Assembly: GCA_965153355.1 (NCBI GenBank) | Contig: OZ231127.1 | Coordinates: 32,922,001-32,986,000 of the forward strand | Reading direction: 5' to 3' | From: Flaccisagitta enflata | Taxonomy: Eukaryota; Chaetognatha; Sagittoidea; Aphragmophora | DNA length: 64,000 nucleotides | Shown here: positions 51,002 through 64,000 of the stretch, piece after piece | Layout of the letters: every line of letters begins with the position of its first letter | How positions within the stretch are numbered: position 1 is the stretch's first letter | The notes under the pieces: model-generated | What the model saw: the letters and a program-made list of their open reading frames with translations, nothing else | Database searches by the model: none | What the model was told of the DNA's origin: nothing | Position numbers and translations under genes: made by a program

Positions 51002-53164
51002 ATATGTTAAGCTGTTTCACTTTGAGTGTCTGTAGCAAGTTTTAATCAAATTGGTGGAAGACAGCCAAAATTATGCAAGTTTTTTCACTTTTAAGAAGGT
51101 AGGGTGGTTGAGTAATAAACTGGTTTTGCCAGTTAGCATGCTAAAATCTACATACCAAGTTTTAACTGAATTGGTGGGAAATGATTTAAGTTTTGCACAT
51201 TTATCACTTTTAGGGTGGTAGGCTGGCTGGCTGGTAGGCCAGTTAGCATGCTAAAATCTTTATAAATCAAATTCATATGTTAAGTCCTTCCATTTAGGGG
51301 CTAAATAACAAGTTTCAAACAAATCGGTTGAAAAATGCCGAAGTTGTGCACGTTTTTCACTTTTAGGCTGGTAGGCTAGTTGGGTGGTAGGCTGGTTTGG
51401 CCGGTTAGCATGCTAAAATCTTTACAATTCAAATACATATGTTGAGTCCTTCCATTTAGGAACTACATACCAAGTTTCAACCAAATCGTTTGAAAAATGC
51501 CGAAGTTATGCACGTTTTTCACTTTTAGGCTGGTAGGCTAGTTGGGTGGTAGGCTGGTTTGGCCGGCTAGCATGCTAAAACCTTTACAATTCAAATACAT
51601 ATGTTGAGTTCTTTCATTTAGAGACTACATAACGAATTTCAACCAAATTGGTTGATAAATGACGAAGTTATGCACGTTTTTCACTTATAGGCTGGTAGGC
51701 TGGTTGGGTGGTAGGCCGGTTTGGCCGGTTAACATGCTGAAATCTGTACAAATCCAATACATATGTTTAGTCATTCCATTTAGAGACTACATACCAAGTT
51801 TCAAACAAATCGGTTGAAAAATGCCAAAGTTATACACGTTTTTCACTTTTAGGCTGGTAGGCTGGTTGGGCCGGTTGGGTGGGTCGGATTATAACATACA
51901 CATAGGATGTAAAGCGGCTTACCCTAGTACAACTTCCCTCTAAATATGAAGCAAATCGGTCAAGGCGTTCAAAAGTTAGCCCATTTTTAAAAGTTTTTGT
52001 AAATATGTCGATATTATGAAAAACGCGCGGAAGCGTCGATAATGTTGAAACCGTGACAATTAGCGACGCCTCTCCGTTTTTTCTCTCATTCTAGGTCGAA
52101 TAATGTTTCAACTGCCTCAAGATTGAATGAGGATATCTCAAACTCGCTATCCTTGAGGTAAAAGCAGATCATAACAGTATCTGGGGGGTATCGCAGATAT
52201 GTCACCTGCATTCAGTTTGCTGGACGAATGCGTGACTATTTAAAAACGTCGATAATGTCGAAACCGTGATAATTACGAGGGAGAATCATCGCTTTGAAAA
52301 CATAGGATTGAAATTTTGGAATTCCATGAAAACTTACCTGGGCGCATATCATAGCTACTACTGTCAAAGTCTATGATGAAAAATCTTCTGATACAACTAC
52401 ATACTTTTATAATTGATAAATAAAGATTAACACTATTTTATGCCTATTTCTTAACGAAATTGCGAGTTACCTCCATTAATATAAAAATGCCACAATTTCT
52501 TCAAATTCATCGATTTGATGCCATTTTTTTTGCTCAGGTCTTGCCACTAGGGACCTGCTGAGATGAAAAATAGTCATGTCTGCCCGATTTTTACTCTTTT
52601 TATGTTCAATGGTGTAAAGAATAGTTAACGTTTCAAATTTGTTACATGAAAATGGCTCTTTTTATGCATAGTTATATCATGAAAAAAATACATTTTTCAG
52701 TGCCTATCCCAGATATTCAGTCATGTTCCTTTTAGTTTTGCTTAGGGTCATTAGTTACAGTCAGCAAAGGCAGCGGAAAGTCAAAAGGTAGCAGGTTATT
52801 AGCTCTAAACTACGAAAAATTGGACCGTCAGCTAAAATTTGGAATTGACCCAAAGTTATGCACGGTTTTCACTTTCAGGCGGGTAGGCTGGTTGGGCCGG
52901 TTGGGTTGGTCGGATCACAAAAATTGGATAGGACTTCCTACCAAATATGAACCAAATCGGTCAAAGCATAAAAAAGTTATCCATTTTTTAAAATCCCTAA
53001 CGACAACAACGACGACGACACCCACCCACCTTGAATTATAGTCCGCGTCGGAATGATATTCCGTTGCGGACAAAAATTGATTATTTTGATTCCTTAAAAA
53101 AAAAATTATAACTCAGTGCAAGAATATATTAGTTTTAATGTACTCATTTGCACAATGAAAAAAT

Positions 53165-53480
53165 TCCAGGGGTGTATATAATTGAGTGGCTTTTGATTCC
53201 CCCCCCCCACCTTTGATTTTCTTCCCTGCAATGCATCGCGTTGCATTACAAAATTATGATTTTCTTCCCAATAAAGCAATAAATCAGCATATATAAGGTT
53301 TAAATAGTATCAAATTATGTTTTACTAATCAGGTTTTATGATTTGATACTGCCAAAAGTTATATTTTCCCCAAATTTCCTTTTCTCTTTTTTTTCCCCTG
53401 CCTTTCCTTTCACCATCTCCAAACTCTTTGATTCCCCCCCCCCACCAGGGGGGGGAACTCAATTATATAAAGGCCTGAAA
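53165..53480 (+). repeat. R5 poly-C/poly-G element, copy 2
   Basis: Left GGTGTATATAATTGAGTGG, CCCCCCCCCCACC, GGTTTAAATAGTATCAAATT, TTGATACTGCCAAAAGTTAT; right CCACCAGGGGGGGGAACTCAATTATAT. The outer ATAATTGAGT/ACTCAATTAT are inverted. Confidence 0.8.
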
Positions 53481-53650
53481 AATTCAAAACTTTTTTTTTG
53501 AGGGGGGTGGCAAAATTTCTGTGTCCAGCCCTGGATTTGTACAAAAAGAGCCTAGACTGGAGGAGGGAATTTAATTTTCTTTGCTTGACCAACCAACATA
53601 CCGACCAAAAAGCTTAAAAACAACAGTCCTCGACTGTAGTCTATTTGGTG

Positions 53651-53826
53651 TCCGACCCGGCTACTCAGTCTGACCCGGCTACTCAGTCTGACCCGGCTAC
53701 TCAGTCTGACCCGGCTACTCAGTCTGACCCGGCTACTCAGTCTGACCCGGCTACTCAGTCTGACCCGGCTACTCAGTCTGACCCGGCTACTCAGTCTGAC
53801 CCGGCTACTCAGTCTGACCCGGCTAC
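53651..53826. repeat. 18-bp minisatellite TCTGACCCGGCTACTCAG
   Basis: About ten nearly identical units. Because 18 is a multiple of 3, one frame reads as the peptide repeat SDPATQ, and the opposite strand reads SSRVRL. There is no start context, splice signal or neighbour to support a gene. Confidence 0.95.
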
Positions 53827-53844
53827 AAATTGCATACCTTAAAG

Positions 53845-53945
53845 TCCAAAAAAAAAAAAAAAAATTTTTTTTCTTCAAAAAGAAATTGAAAAAAAAAAAA
53901 AAATTTCAAAAAAAAAAAACATTTTTTTCGAAAAAAAAATTCTCA
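53845..53945. repeat. A/T homopolymer-rich tract
   Basis: Alternating poly-A and poly-T runs with short AAGAAATTG spacers. Could be partly assembly or sequencing noise. Confidence 0.7.
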
Positions 53946-54310
53946 AGTCCAAGAAATAATGTTACTAGATACATCATAAATACCCTTATATTTTCTTAAC
54001 CAATACTCAGAATTTACTGAAATCTTGCAGGGGAGCTTTAATTGATGCAATGAACCTTCACAACAAGTTTGAACAACATTGGTGAACCTTTACTACCATT
54101 CCCCTATGTAAATTGCACAAGTCTAGGAATTAATATTACTAGCAAAATACCCTTATATCTTCTAAACCAATACTCAGAATTATCTGAAATCTTGCAGGGG
54201 AGCTTTAATTGATGCAATAAACCTTCACAACAAGTTTGAACAACATTGGTGAACCTTTACTACCCTTCCCCTATGTAAATTGCACTAGTCCAGGAATTAA
54301 TATTACTACA
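53945..54310. repeat. ~167-bp tandem duplication (two-plus units)
   Basis: Both units contain CAATACTCAGAATT, TGAAATCTTGCAGGGGAGCT and ACCTTTACTACC. First-to-second spacing is about 167 bp, with a third partial unit. Confidence 0.85.
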
Positions 54311-55064
54311 AAAATAATAGGCAAAGGGTATTAAATATTTATGAATGTTGTTGAAAGTTGGTACACAGGTTAGTAATGCCCTAAAAATAACACTGACCAA
54401 GTTTCATCAACATCTGAGTTGTGGTTCTCAAGTTTTTAAGGGTTGACACGAACAACACACGACTCACTACACGATCAAGGCTATGTTATAGTCCTCGACG
54501 TAAACTGATCGTCGAGGACAAAAAGTGGCTTTTAGGGGCGCATGGCACTGATACATTGACATGGAGCGCGATAAACATGTGTCGCGTTTGCTTGAATATT
54601 TTACAACCTTACAGCTTGACTTTTAAATTCGTACCCCTCGAGATGAGTCCAAGGGGCAATAACAGACAACGCCAAACAGAATTTGGACCGAGCAACTGAA
54701 CATTGGACACAAATTGGATGATTAGAAGCTATGTAGACATCAGCATTGTCCTTTATAGATGAACAAGCCCGACCGGACAACGATGCGTCCGGACTGTGTA
54801 TTTGCGTGTATTGATCATGTCACATATATGGAGAGACAGATGGACAAACAGACGAGTTTAAACGACTGAGTAGTGAATGACGCTCTTGGAGCATGTTTGT
54901 TGATCATTTGTTTCAGTATACGATCTCACCGTGGCCCAAAACGGCGGAAAAACGCAGTTTTTGCACAGGCGTAACGGACGGACGGACAGACCCTCTGATA
55001 GAGATGCTTTCCTGACGGACGCATCTTAAAAGGCGCGACCAAAGCGTAAATGCGATCACAGGCC

Positions 55065-55370
55065 TGTGTATTATTCCATATTTCCCCCCCCCCCCGTGGG
55101 AGGGGAAAATAATCAAAGGGTTTGAAGAGAGGGAAAGGAAGGAGGAAAAAAGAAAAAAAAAACTTGGGGAAAATATAATTTTTGGCAGTAAATAGTCATA
55201 AAATATGATAAGTCAAACACAATTTCACACTATTTAAACCTTATACACCCAGTTTTAGTGGTTTATGAGGAAGAAAACCATAGATTTGGTAACGCGATGG
55301 GGAAGAAAGCAAAGGCAGGGGGGGGGAATTAATCAAAGGTTATGGAATTATATACACCCCTCTGCAATAA
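55065..55370 (-). repeat. R5 poly-C/poly-G element, copy 3
   Basis: Inverse orientation of copy 2: CCCCCCCCCCCCGTGGGAGG at the left; TTTTTGGCAGTAAATAG and CACTATTTAAACCTTATACA in the middle; GGGGGGGGGAATTAATCAAA and ATATACACCCCT at the right. Confidence 0.78.
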
Positions 55371-56725
55371 TTCATGATCATTTTTATAAAATACTGAAAT
55401 CCTAATAAAAAATAAACCTGTATCAAATGATACTGGTTTACCTTGTTGAATTACAAATATTGCTTTAGTTTGTTTTGATAGATAAAATAAAGGTCATTTA
55501 ACACAGCTTTAAACAAAAATACCTCAGTTTTATGATTTTTTTTAAATCAAAGTCTTTTATTTGAGTTAAAATTTTTCACTACCTAATTAAAAGCTGAAAG
55601 AGATAGGAAGGAAAACAACAAATAAATAAATATAAAAGTTTCTTAGATGTTGCACGAAGAAAGGATCCATGTAAATAAAGGAATGAATACAATGACAATG
55701 AGGTGGCATAACAATGAACGGAGCGAATGATATTTTAGGAAATTTTGCTTTAATCAAAAGGCAGTAACCCCTATTTCAAATGATCTGAAGCAATCTGCCA
55801 TGTTAGTTGAACATAAATTTTTGAGATTTGTGGATAGCTTCCCAAGACCTACCTTTTCACCAAAAAATGCAAGATCTATTATTTGGGTATTTCTTTGTTT
55901 GACTGATCTGTGATGTAATTACGTCACAGTGCAAACGAGGACAAAATTTGACCAGTCAAAGAGTGATGCAAACAAAATTATCATAATTATGAATTTATTT
56001 TTACCATTCTATGAAATAGTATATGGGGTATTAAAATGTAAAAAATCAATGCAAAATCTTTTTTCGTTTGGGAGCTACATCAAAAAATGTAATTTTAAAA
56101 AGTTATTTAATGAAGGCCAACTTCAAATGAAATTTTTGGTACTTTAAAGCGCTCCGATTTTGATGAAATTTTACATGGAGGTAGTACTTGATGTGAAGTA
56201 CCTCCAGTTAAAATTTTGTCCAAATCGGTTGACTTTAAGGGGGGTAATGACCGCATTTTTCATTGACTTTACTAAAAAAAACATGTTTTTTTCTTAATTT
56301 GGATATCTGAAAATTATCACATATCAAAATTGTTTTCTTTACAACTTATTTAGGGTCTATTTTATGTGCATGCCAAGTGTCAGGGCCATAATTCAACTTT
56401 TTGAAAGCTTATAGAGTGAAAAAAGGCTTAAAATTAGTAAATTTTGCAATCTTTTGTTAACAGCCCTTTAATAAATTGTTATTTGACACCAAAAAATACC
56501 TCACAGGGTCATGAACATTTTACAGGCATCACCAACAGTCCCCTTATGGAATTTTGGCCCATAGTTTATATATTCCTGCTATGCCATATCAAAGTATACA
56601 AAATTATGTTCTATGAACATCAAAAAACTTTCCTCAATTGACTTTCGTCATAAGAGTAGAAAAAAACAAGGCTAAGTGAAGGCCAATAAGTGCGCCTCTC
56701 TTGATTAAGATTTTGTGAATAAACG
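55371..56725. other. No gene seen
   Basis: AT-rich sequence with short open frames of low-complexity residues only. No repeat border recognised. Confidence 0.4.
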
Positions 56726-56729
56726 TTTT

Positions 56730-56806
56730 TGATGAATGAATGAATGAATGAATGAATGAATGAATGAATGAATGAATGAATGAATGAATGAATGAATGAA
56801 TGAATG
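56730..56806. repeat. (GAAT)n tetranucleotide microsatellite
   Basis: About eighteen perfect GAAT units. Confidence 0.97.
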
Positions 56807-56869
56807 TGGTTAGTCATGAAAGGTGATAGGAATGAAGAAAGACGTCAGAATCAGCCGTTTTGCGCATTT

Positions 56870-56962
56870 CAAACGTTTGCGTGACTGACCGACCGACCGA
56901 TCAACCAACCAACCAACCAACAGACATGACCTCTTATAGAAGTGCGAGGACGCTCTTAAAAA
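56870..56962 (-). repeat. R3 short element, copy 2
   Basis: GCGTGACTGACCGACCGACC, CAACCAACCAACCAAC, CTCTTATAGAAGTGCGAGGA, then CTTAAAAAG. Same plan as 61308. Confidence 0.65.
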
Positions 56963-57565
56963 GACTGAAAAGGGTAGAGGCATAAGTATTTACAGAATGG
57001 AGACACCAGCCATTGAGACTGATTACCATGCCTCAGAATTGCAGACTTAGTGTGTACATAAACAAGACACATCAGCTTCACGATTGCAAAAATTAACCTC
57101 ACTCCATTTAGAAAAGCACTTACGCTTACTATCCATATCGTTCAATAAACTGGGATTTAAATTTTCTTACAAAAATATATATTTAAACAGTTCAATAAAT
57201 AAGAACAAATAAATAAGCGTAAATAACATCAGTGAGAAACTGTCATCAATTCTTAGCAGTGACAATAACTATGAAGTGATACCCAGTTATAAGGCTCAGA
57301 TTTTATCAATGAATAGAAATCAAGATCCCTTAGTCTTAGAAATAGTACAAATATTTGCGCAAATTGATGCTAGAACATTTTCTATATTCCCAAAAATACA
57401 AAATACAAGCTGGAAAGGAGAAAGATTGAATATGGAAAATTGGGCTAAATTCAGCTAAATATTGACGACTAAAAAGCCTAATGAAAAAGAGTAAATCAAC
57501 CTCACACACAACCTCACAACCTCACGCATTGTTTTTTTTTTTTCTGTCGGCTGTTTACTAGTTTT

Positions 57566-57728
57566 TAGTTGCGGACACGCAACTCTATAAGAGGCTTTGT
57601 CCCTCCGTCCGTCCGTCCGTCGGTCGGTCCGTCGGTCCGTCGGTGAGCACGAGTCGAAAAGTGTGAAAACGCGCATTTCCGCTCCTGCCCACCCGTCCGC
57701 AACTGGTGGCCGTGTATCCGGCCTTGTT
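57566..57728 (+). repeat. R2 short hairpin-ended repeat, copy 6
   Basis: TAGTTGCGGACACGCAACTC at the left, GTCCGTCCGTCCGTCGGTCG tract, CCGCTCCTGCCCACCCGTCC and TGTATCCGGCCTTGTTAT at the right. This is the reference orientation of the family. It immediately precedes the large pyrimidine array. Confidence 0.87.
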
Positions 57729-57734
57729 ATATCG

Positions 57735-60160
<2,426 letters not shown>

Positions 60161-60164
60161 CACA

Positions 60165-61000
60165 TTCTCACCCACATCTTCTTATCGTTCAATTTTGAAA
60201 ACAAAATCTGCAAAATTCCATTTGAGTGTTCTCGCGTAAAAGTCTAAGTTTGCATAGAAACGCAAAAAATCAAAAAAATAAACACATGGCTCTGTTCTAC
60301 ATTCACTAGAGATCACAGCTATGTTCTTGAAAATGCAAAATTTGACTCGTAGAGGCCATCTTAGAATTTTACGTCCAAGAAATAATATTATCAACAGCTG
60401 TCACCCTTGGTCTTTTTTCTGGAGTAAGGTCAAGATAAGCGGAAAAAAACTTTCGGGAGGGCAAATTTTTGAGACCTAATGATGGTCAGGGTTCCAACTG
60501 ACAAAGGTCAAAAGGCAGTTTTGTGTTTGAGTGAGTTATGATGATACAATACATCTAAATTCCCTGACTTCTCTGAATATGCAAATTGGCTTCGCAACCA
60601 GAGGGAGGTACATATTTTTAGGGATTTTTTGCTTTTTGGCTGGGAGTAAATACCAGCAAACAAAAGTAGTCATACCGTAGGTCTATGGCACCACCCATGA
60701 CCGATTATTTAGTCTCCGGGTCTATATCATACAAAGAAAATATGATATCACACTCAAGTGGAAGGAAAATGTCGCAACGCTAGATTCTCTCTTTGTTGGC
60801 ATTTCCCAAATAGTTTTTTTGCTATTTCTTTCTTATTCCTTGACTTGGAATCGGTTCAAGCATGTCAATGGGTACCTGGGCTATTCCCCCACCAGTGTAA
60901 AGGACAAAGAGAACAAAATGGAAACGCTCTAAGTGTGTTTTAAACCTAAAAAATGGATGAAAATGATGTTTTTTGATCGTTTGCTTTGCGACTTACCCTA
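60165..61000. other. No gene seen
   Basis: AT-rich sequence with no convincing coding frame or element border. Confidence 0.4.
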
Positions 61001-61007
61001 TATCTAC

Positions 61008-61170
61008 CTCAACAAGATTGCTGTGTGAACGAAGAGATAGGTCGACGAAGAGTTAGATGATGATGTCGAATCGGACGCGGTTCTGGTAGCTACTTTCGTC
61101 TCGATGGCAACGTGCATCCGCGGCCGCAACCCGGTGTAAAAATTTGGGAACCCAACGACTTCTGTTGAGC
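61008..61170 (-). CDS. Candidate single exon of an unidentified gene
   Basis: Minus strand TTTTTAG| acceptor at 61171, open frame of about 54 residues (contains GFPNFYTGLRPRMHVAIETK and a Ser-rich stretch), then GAG|GTAGAT at 61008 or a stronger donor AGG|GTAAGT about 10 bases further. Base composition is markedly more GC-rich and codon-like than its surroundings. No family recognised and no partner exon found on either side. Could be a chance frame or part of a gene beyond the right edge. Confidence 0.25.
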
Positions 61171-61307
61171 CTAAAAATGAAAGCAAGGGTTATTAAAATT
61201 AACGGATGCATGGGGGGCTAGCAAAGGATGAATTTCACAGGGGACACACGCACACACACAAAACAACCTGGCTAAGTAGACCAATAGGTGCGCCGGATAG
61301 ATAACCA

Positions 61308-61395
61308 AAAGTTAGCGTGACTGACCGACCGACCGACCGACCAACGGACAGAAACAACCGGTTATAGAGGTACGTTGCGTCTTCGCACCTAAAAA
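61308..61395 (-). repeat. R3 short element, copy 3
   Basis: GCGTGACTGACCGACCGACC, GGTTATAGAGGTACGTTGCG, then GCACCTAAAAAG. The right end GGTACGTTGCGTCTTCGCACC is a weak hairpin. Confidence 0.65.
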
Positions 61396-61734
61396 GACGG
61401 GAGCACGATAACGGTTAACAAACGGATGACAGCTGGGCGACGTAGACACATGCAAGACTGAGAAGCAAGCCCTAAAAGGGCTCCAGCGATACTTCTAACA
61501 ATGGTAATTATGACAAGGTAGAAAAGCTAGTTTATTTATTTGAAAATCAAGAAATTTTATTTGACAGTGTAATATTTTTTTTATTTTTTTTTTTTATAGC
61601 GTAAGAGCCAAAAGATGTTCTTTTTACACCGGCTTCGAAAAAAAAATACTCGAGAGCGCGCTGTGGTATTGTGGTGATACAGAGACCAAACAAAAGAACA
61701 AAATGCACAAAATTACACGGCTCATCTCAAATTT

Positions 61735-61820
61735 TTTACTAATAAGGGCGGCTAATCGCCGTAGAAGAGAAGTCGTAAGTGCCGGGAGAAACAGAGAGAA
61801 TAAGAAAAAAAGAGAGAGAC

Positions 61821-61875
<55 letters not shown>

Positions 61876-62310
61876 CAAAGAGAGACAGAGAGAGAGAGAG
61901 ACAGAGAGAGAGAGAGACAGAGAGAGACACACACAGACAGACAGAAAAAGCATGTGCAGGCAAGGTAAAATGCGAGTGGTTTGAAAGCTGTCGTCATTTT
62001 GGTTTTTTTTTACATTATGCCCAAAATTACGATATAAAATTATTACATAAAAATATTGATCTTTGGGAAAAAAAGAAAAAATACAAAAAAATAAAAAAAA
62101 ATTCAAAAAATCATAGCTCCCAAACTATCAATCACCAGGCGTTCATATTTTGTAAACCTTCCGAGAGGCAAGATTTTCCCTTATAAGTTTCCGACACGTA
62201 TTATCTTGACTCAGGGTAACATTGTGCATTGAAATGATACAAAACAACTCACAAAACAATTTTCTTTGGAGCTTAATCGGAGGTTTCTCTCCTGCTTTTC
62301 TTTCTTTTAG

Positions 62311-62367
<57 letters not shown>

Positions 62368-62560
62368 GTTTTTATCTTTTCTTTTCCTTTTCTTATGAAT
62401 ACTGATTTTTTTTCTCTTTCTTTCAAGATTTTCTGACAAATTTCTTCCCCTTCCGAGAAGCGGCGCTTCCCGCTTCTTCAAAATATGAACACCTGTCAAT
62501 CACACAGAATTCAGCTTGGCGTCATCTGAAAATGAGAATTAGCTCTTTGTTAGCTATGAA
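61735..62560 (+). repeat. R6 element with GA tract, copy 2, containing an R7 copy
   Basis: Head AAGGGCGGCTAATCGCCGTA, then AAGTCGTAAGTGCCGG, then a GAGAGA/GACAGA tract. The tail CCAAACTATCAATCACCAGG is interrupted by an inverted R7 block (62290-62500, with (TTTC)n and GAAGCGGCGCTTC) and resumes with CAATCACACAG and TTGGCGTCATCTGAAAATGA. Confidence 0.75.
62308..62366. repeat. (TTTC)n microsatellite
   Basis: About fourteen TTTC units within the R7 block. Complement of the (AAAG)n in the copy at 10228. Confidence 0.95.
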
Positions 62561-62839
62561 TTTTCAACGTAGTCCCTTTCTAAAACCACTCACAAGAAAA
62601 AGGGAAAAACATTTTTCTTCATGGAACTCAAAAAGTTTTCGAATTGTTTCTTTCTGAGGCTAAATGTTATTTATAACTCAATTTGACATTCAAACAACCG
62701 TTCCACTGTGTCATATGTAGGTACACCCTAAGCGAAATCCCAAAAGTGACCAATGACCCAATTTTTCGCCATAAGCCCATTGGAAGTATCCCATAGAAGC
62801 CAAAAAAAGTTATAGAGCACATTCGGTTCAGATAAACAC

Positions 62840-64000
62840 ACGTAATGCCGTAAAATGCCGTAAATTACCATAAAAATGGCATTTTTGCCAGTTTTTTTCG
62901 GTCTACCGTTGCTTTTGTCATATAATGGTCAAACAATGACATTCTGGCACAAAGACACATTCATGCATATATGCAGGCCAACCCGTTATCATTCAGCATA
63001 TTTTCATGCCGTAAACTGCCGTCAAAATGGCATTTTTTACCGTTTTAGGGGTTTTCTTGCTGTTGTAGATGGACAACTACTCAATAATTGCCAGAAAATG
63101 CGTATTTAGACCCGGGACACACATATTACATAGTTTCAAAACATTGAGTTGGGTGTGAGTCTCATTTCATTGCCATAAATGTTTGTAAAATGCTATGAAA
63201 AGCCTCTACATTGGCATTTTTGACTGTTTTTTGACTACCAAACCGCTGCTTCTGTAAGAAAATGGTCAAACAATGACAATTTGGCACTGAGACACTATCA
63301 TGCACAAATTCAAGTCAACACATTATCATTCAGCATATCTTTATGCCGTAAACTGCCGTCAAAATGACATTTTTGATCATTTTTGGGGGTTTTCTTCCTG
63401 TTGTAGATGGACAACTACTCGAAAATTGCCAGAAAATGCGTATTGAGACCCGGGACACACATACTACATAGTTTCAAAACATTGAGTTGGGTGTGAGTCT
63501 CATTTCATTGCCGTAAATGTTCGTAAAATTCCGTAAACAGCTTTTATATTGGCATTTTTGACTGTTTTTTGACTACCAAACCGCTGCTTCTGTCAGAAAA
63601 TGGTCAAACAATGTTAATCTGGCACTGAGACACCATCATGCACAAATTCAAGTCAATCTGTCATCATTCAGCATATTTCTATGCCGTAAACTGCCGTCAA
63701 AATGGCATTTTTGACCATTTTTGAGCATTTTTGGGGGGTTTTCTACCTATTGTACATCGACAACTATTCGAAAATTGCCAGAAAATGTGTATTCCGACCC
63801 GAGACACACATACTAGGGAGTTTCAAAACATTGAGTTGGGTTTGAGTCATTTCATTGCCGTAAATGTTCATAAAATGCTGTAAAAACCTTTTATATTGGC
63901 ATTTTTTACTTCCAAACCGCTGCTTCTGTCAGAAAATGGTCAAATTATGATAATCTGGCACTGAGACACCATCATGCACGAATTCAAGTCAATCCGTCAT
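62840..64000. repeat. ~337-bp satellite, at least 3.4 units, running off the right edge
   Basis: The marker GCCGTAAACTGCCGTC occurs at 63008, 63344 and 63683 (spacing 336 and 339). Each unit also has ACCAAACCGCTGCTTCTGT, CAGAAAATGCGTATT, GGGACACACATACTAC and AAAACATTGAGTTGGG. The first unit is more diverged. No coding frame. Confidence 0.93.

Larger units (their letters stand above)
48017..52850 (+). mobile_element. T2 copy 2: 4.8 kb non-autonomous transposon, CAAA target duplication
   Basis: Ends GGTCAATTCCGGATTCAGGG and TTTGGAATTGACC, with TGACGGTCC subterminal at both. CAAA is duplicated (48013-48016, 52851-52854) within an R4 unit that reads GCCAAAGTTATG when uninterrupted. Inner ends match T2 copy 1 in opposite orientation. 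Contains an R2 copy, an R1b element, a 13-bp minisatellite and a further block of R4-like units (51010-51960). No transposase recognised. Confidence 0.87.
46934..53078 (+). repeat. R4 element, copy 2, interrupted by a MITE and by T2 copy 2
   Basis: Left end GTATCTGGGTTCGCGACGGA and AAAGATCGCTAACCCTGTAA match copy 1 at 30680. Tandem ~140-bp units follow to 48016 and resume at 52855 with AAAGTTATGCACGGTTTTCA, ending in the hairpin ATTCCGTTGCGGAC at 53078. Removing 47304-47650 and 48017-52854 restores a continuous R4 element of about 1 kb. Confidence 0.82.

Noticed and set aside
53651-53826. SDPATQ repeat protein
   Set aside because: 18-bp tandem repeat keeps one frame open by arithmetic; no start, no flanking coding sequence and the opposite strand is equally open.

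Overview
The window is invertebrate-type animal nuclear DNA. The evidence is spliced genes with GT-AG introns, single-chain ATP-citrate lyase (fungi split it into two genes), animal-type fatty acid synthase, degenerate CCCTAA telomere-like repeats, and a very heavy load of microsatellites, minisatellites and short inverted-repeat transposons. The species cannot be named from the sequence.

Three real genes are supported, all on the minus strand and head to tail. In transcription order they are FASN (43602 to 30428; 9 coding exons; 2624 aa), AACS (28797 to 12048; 15 exons; 670 aa) and ACLY (6200 to 667, continuing off the left edge; 11 exons; about 620 aa in the window). All splice phases close, the frames stay open, and no frameshift was found. 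Together they form a cytosolic lipogenesis cluster. ACLY makes acetyl-CoA from citrate, AACS makes acetoacetyl-CoA from the ketone body acetoacetate, and FASN builds palmitate from acetyl- and malonyl-CoA. This linkage is the main finding.

Layout: 1-667 SSR and dispersed repeat; 667-6200 ACLY; 7174-11886 a foldback transposon (called T1 here) filling the ACLY-AACS spacer; 12048-28797 AACS, whose 9 kb intron 6 holds a 7.6 kb transposon (T2 copy 1, 17298-24907); 28798-30357 short spacer; 30428-43602 FASN, with one 6.2 kb exon at its 5' end and repeat-filled introns at its 3' end; 43603-45420 probable FASN 5' UTR intron and promoter; 46300-64000 repeats with no confident gene, including T2 copy 2 (48017-52850) nested in another repeat, a 2.4 kb polypyrimidine array (57735-60160) and a satellite of about 337 bp running off the right edge.

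Repeat families named in this annotation: R1 = elements with GGCAGCGGCCCC/GGGGCCGCTGCC inverted ends around a variable ~20-bp minisatellite (subtypes a and b); R2 = ~150-bp elements ending in the hairpin AGTCGCGTGTCCGCGACT; R3 = similar short elements with GACCGACCGACC tracts; R4 = tandem ~130-160-bp units bounded by GTCCGCGACGGA/TCCGTCGCGGAC; R5 = poly-C/poly-G bounded elements; R6 = elements starting with the hairpin GGCGACTAATCGCC; R7 = elements with the palindrome GGAGCGCCGCTCC. No transposase, reverse transcriptase, rRNA, tRNA or CRISPR array was recognised.
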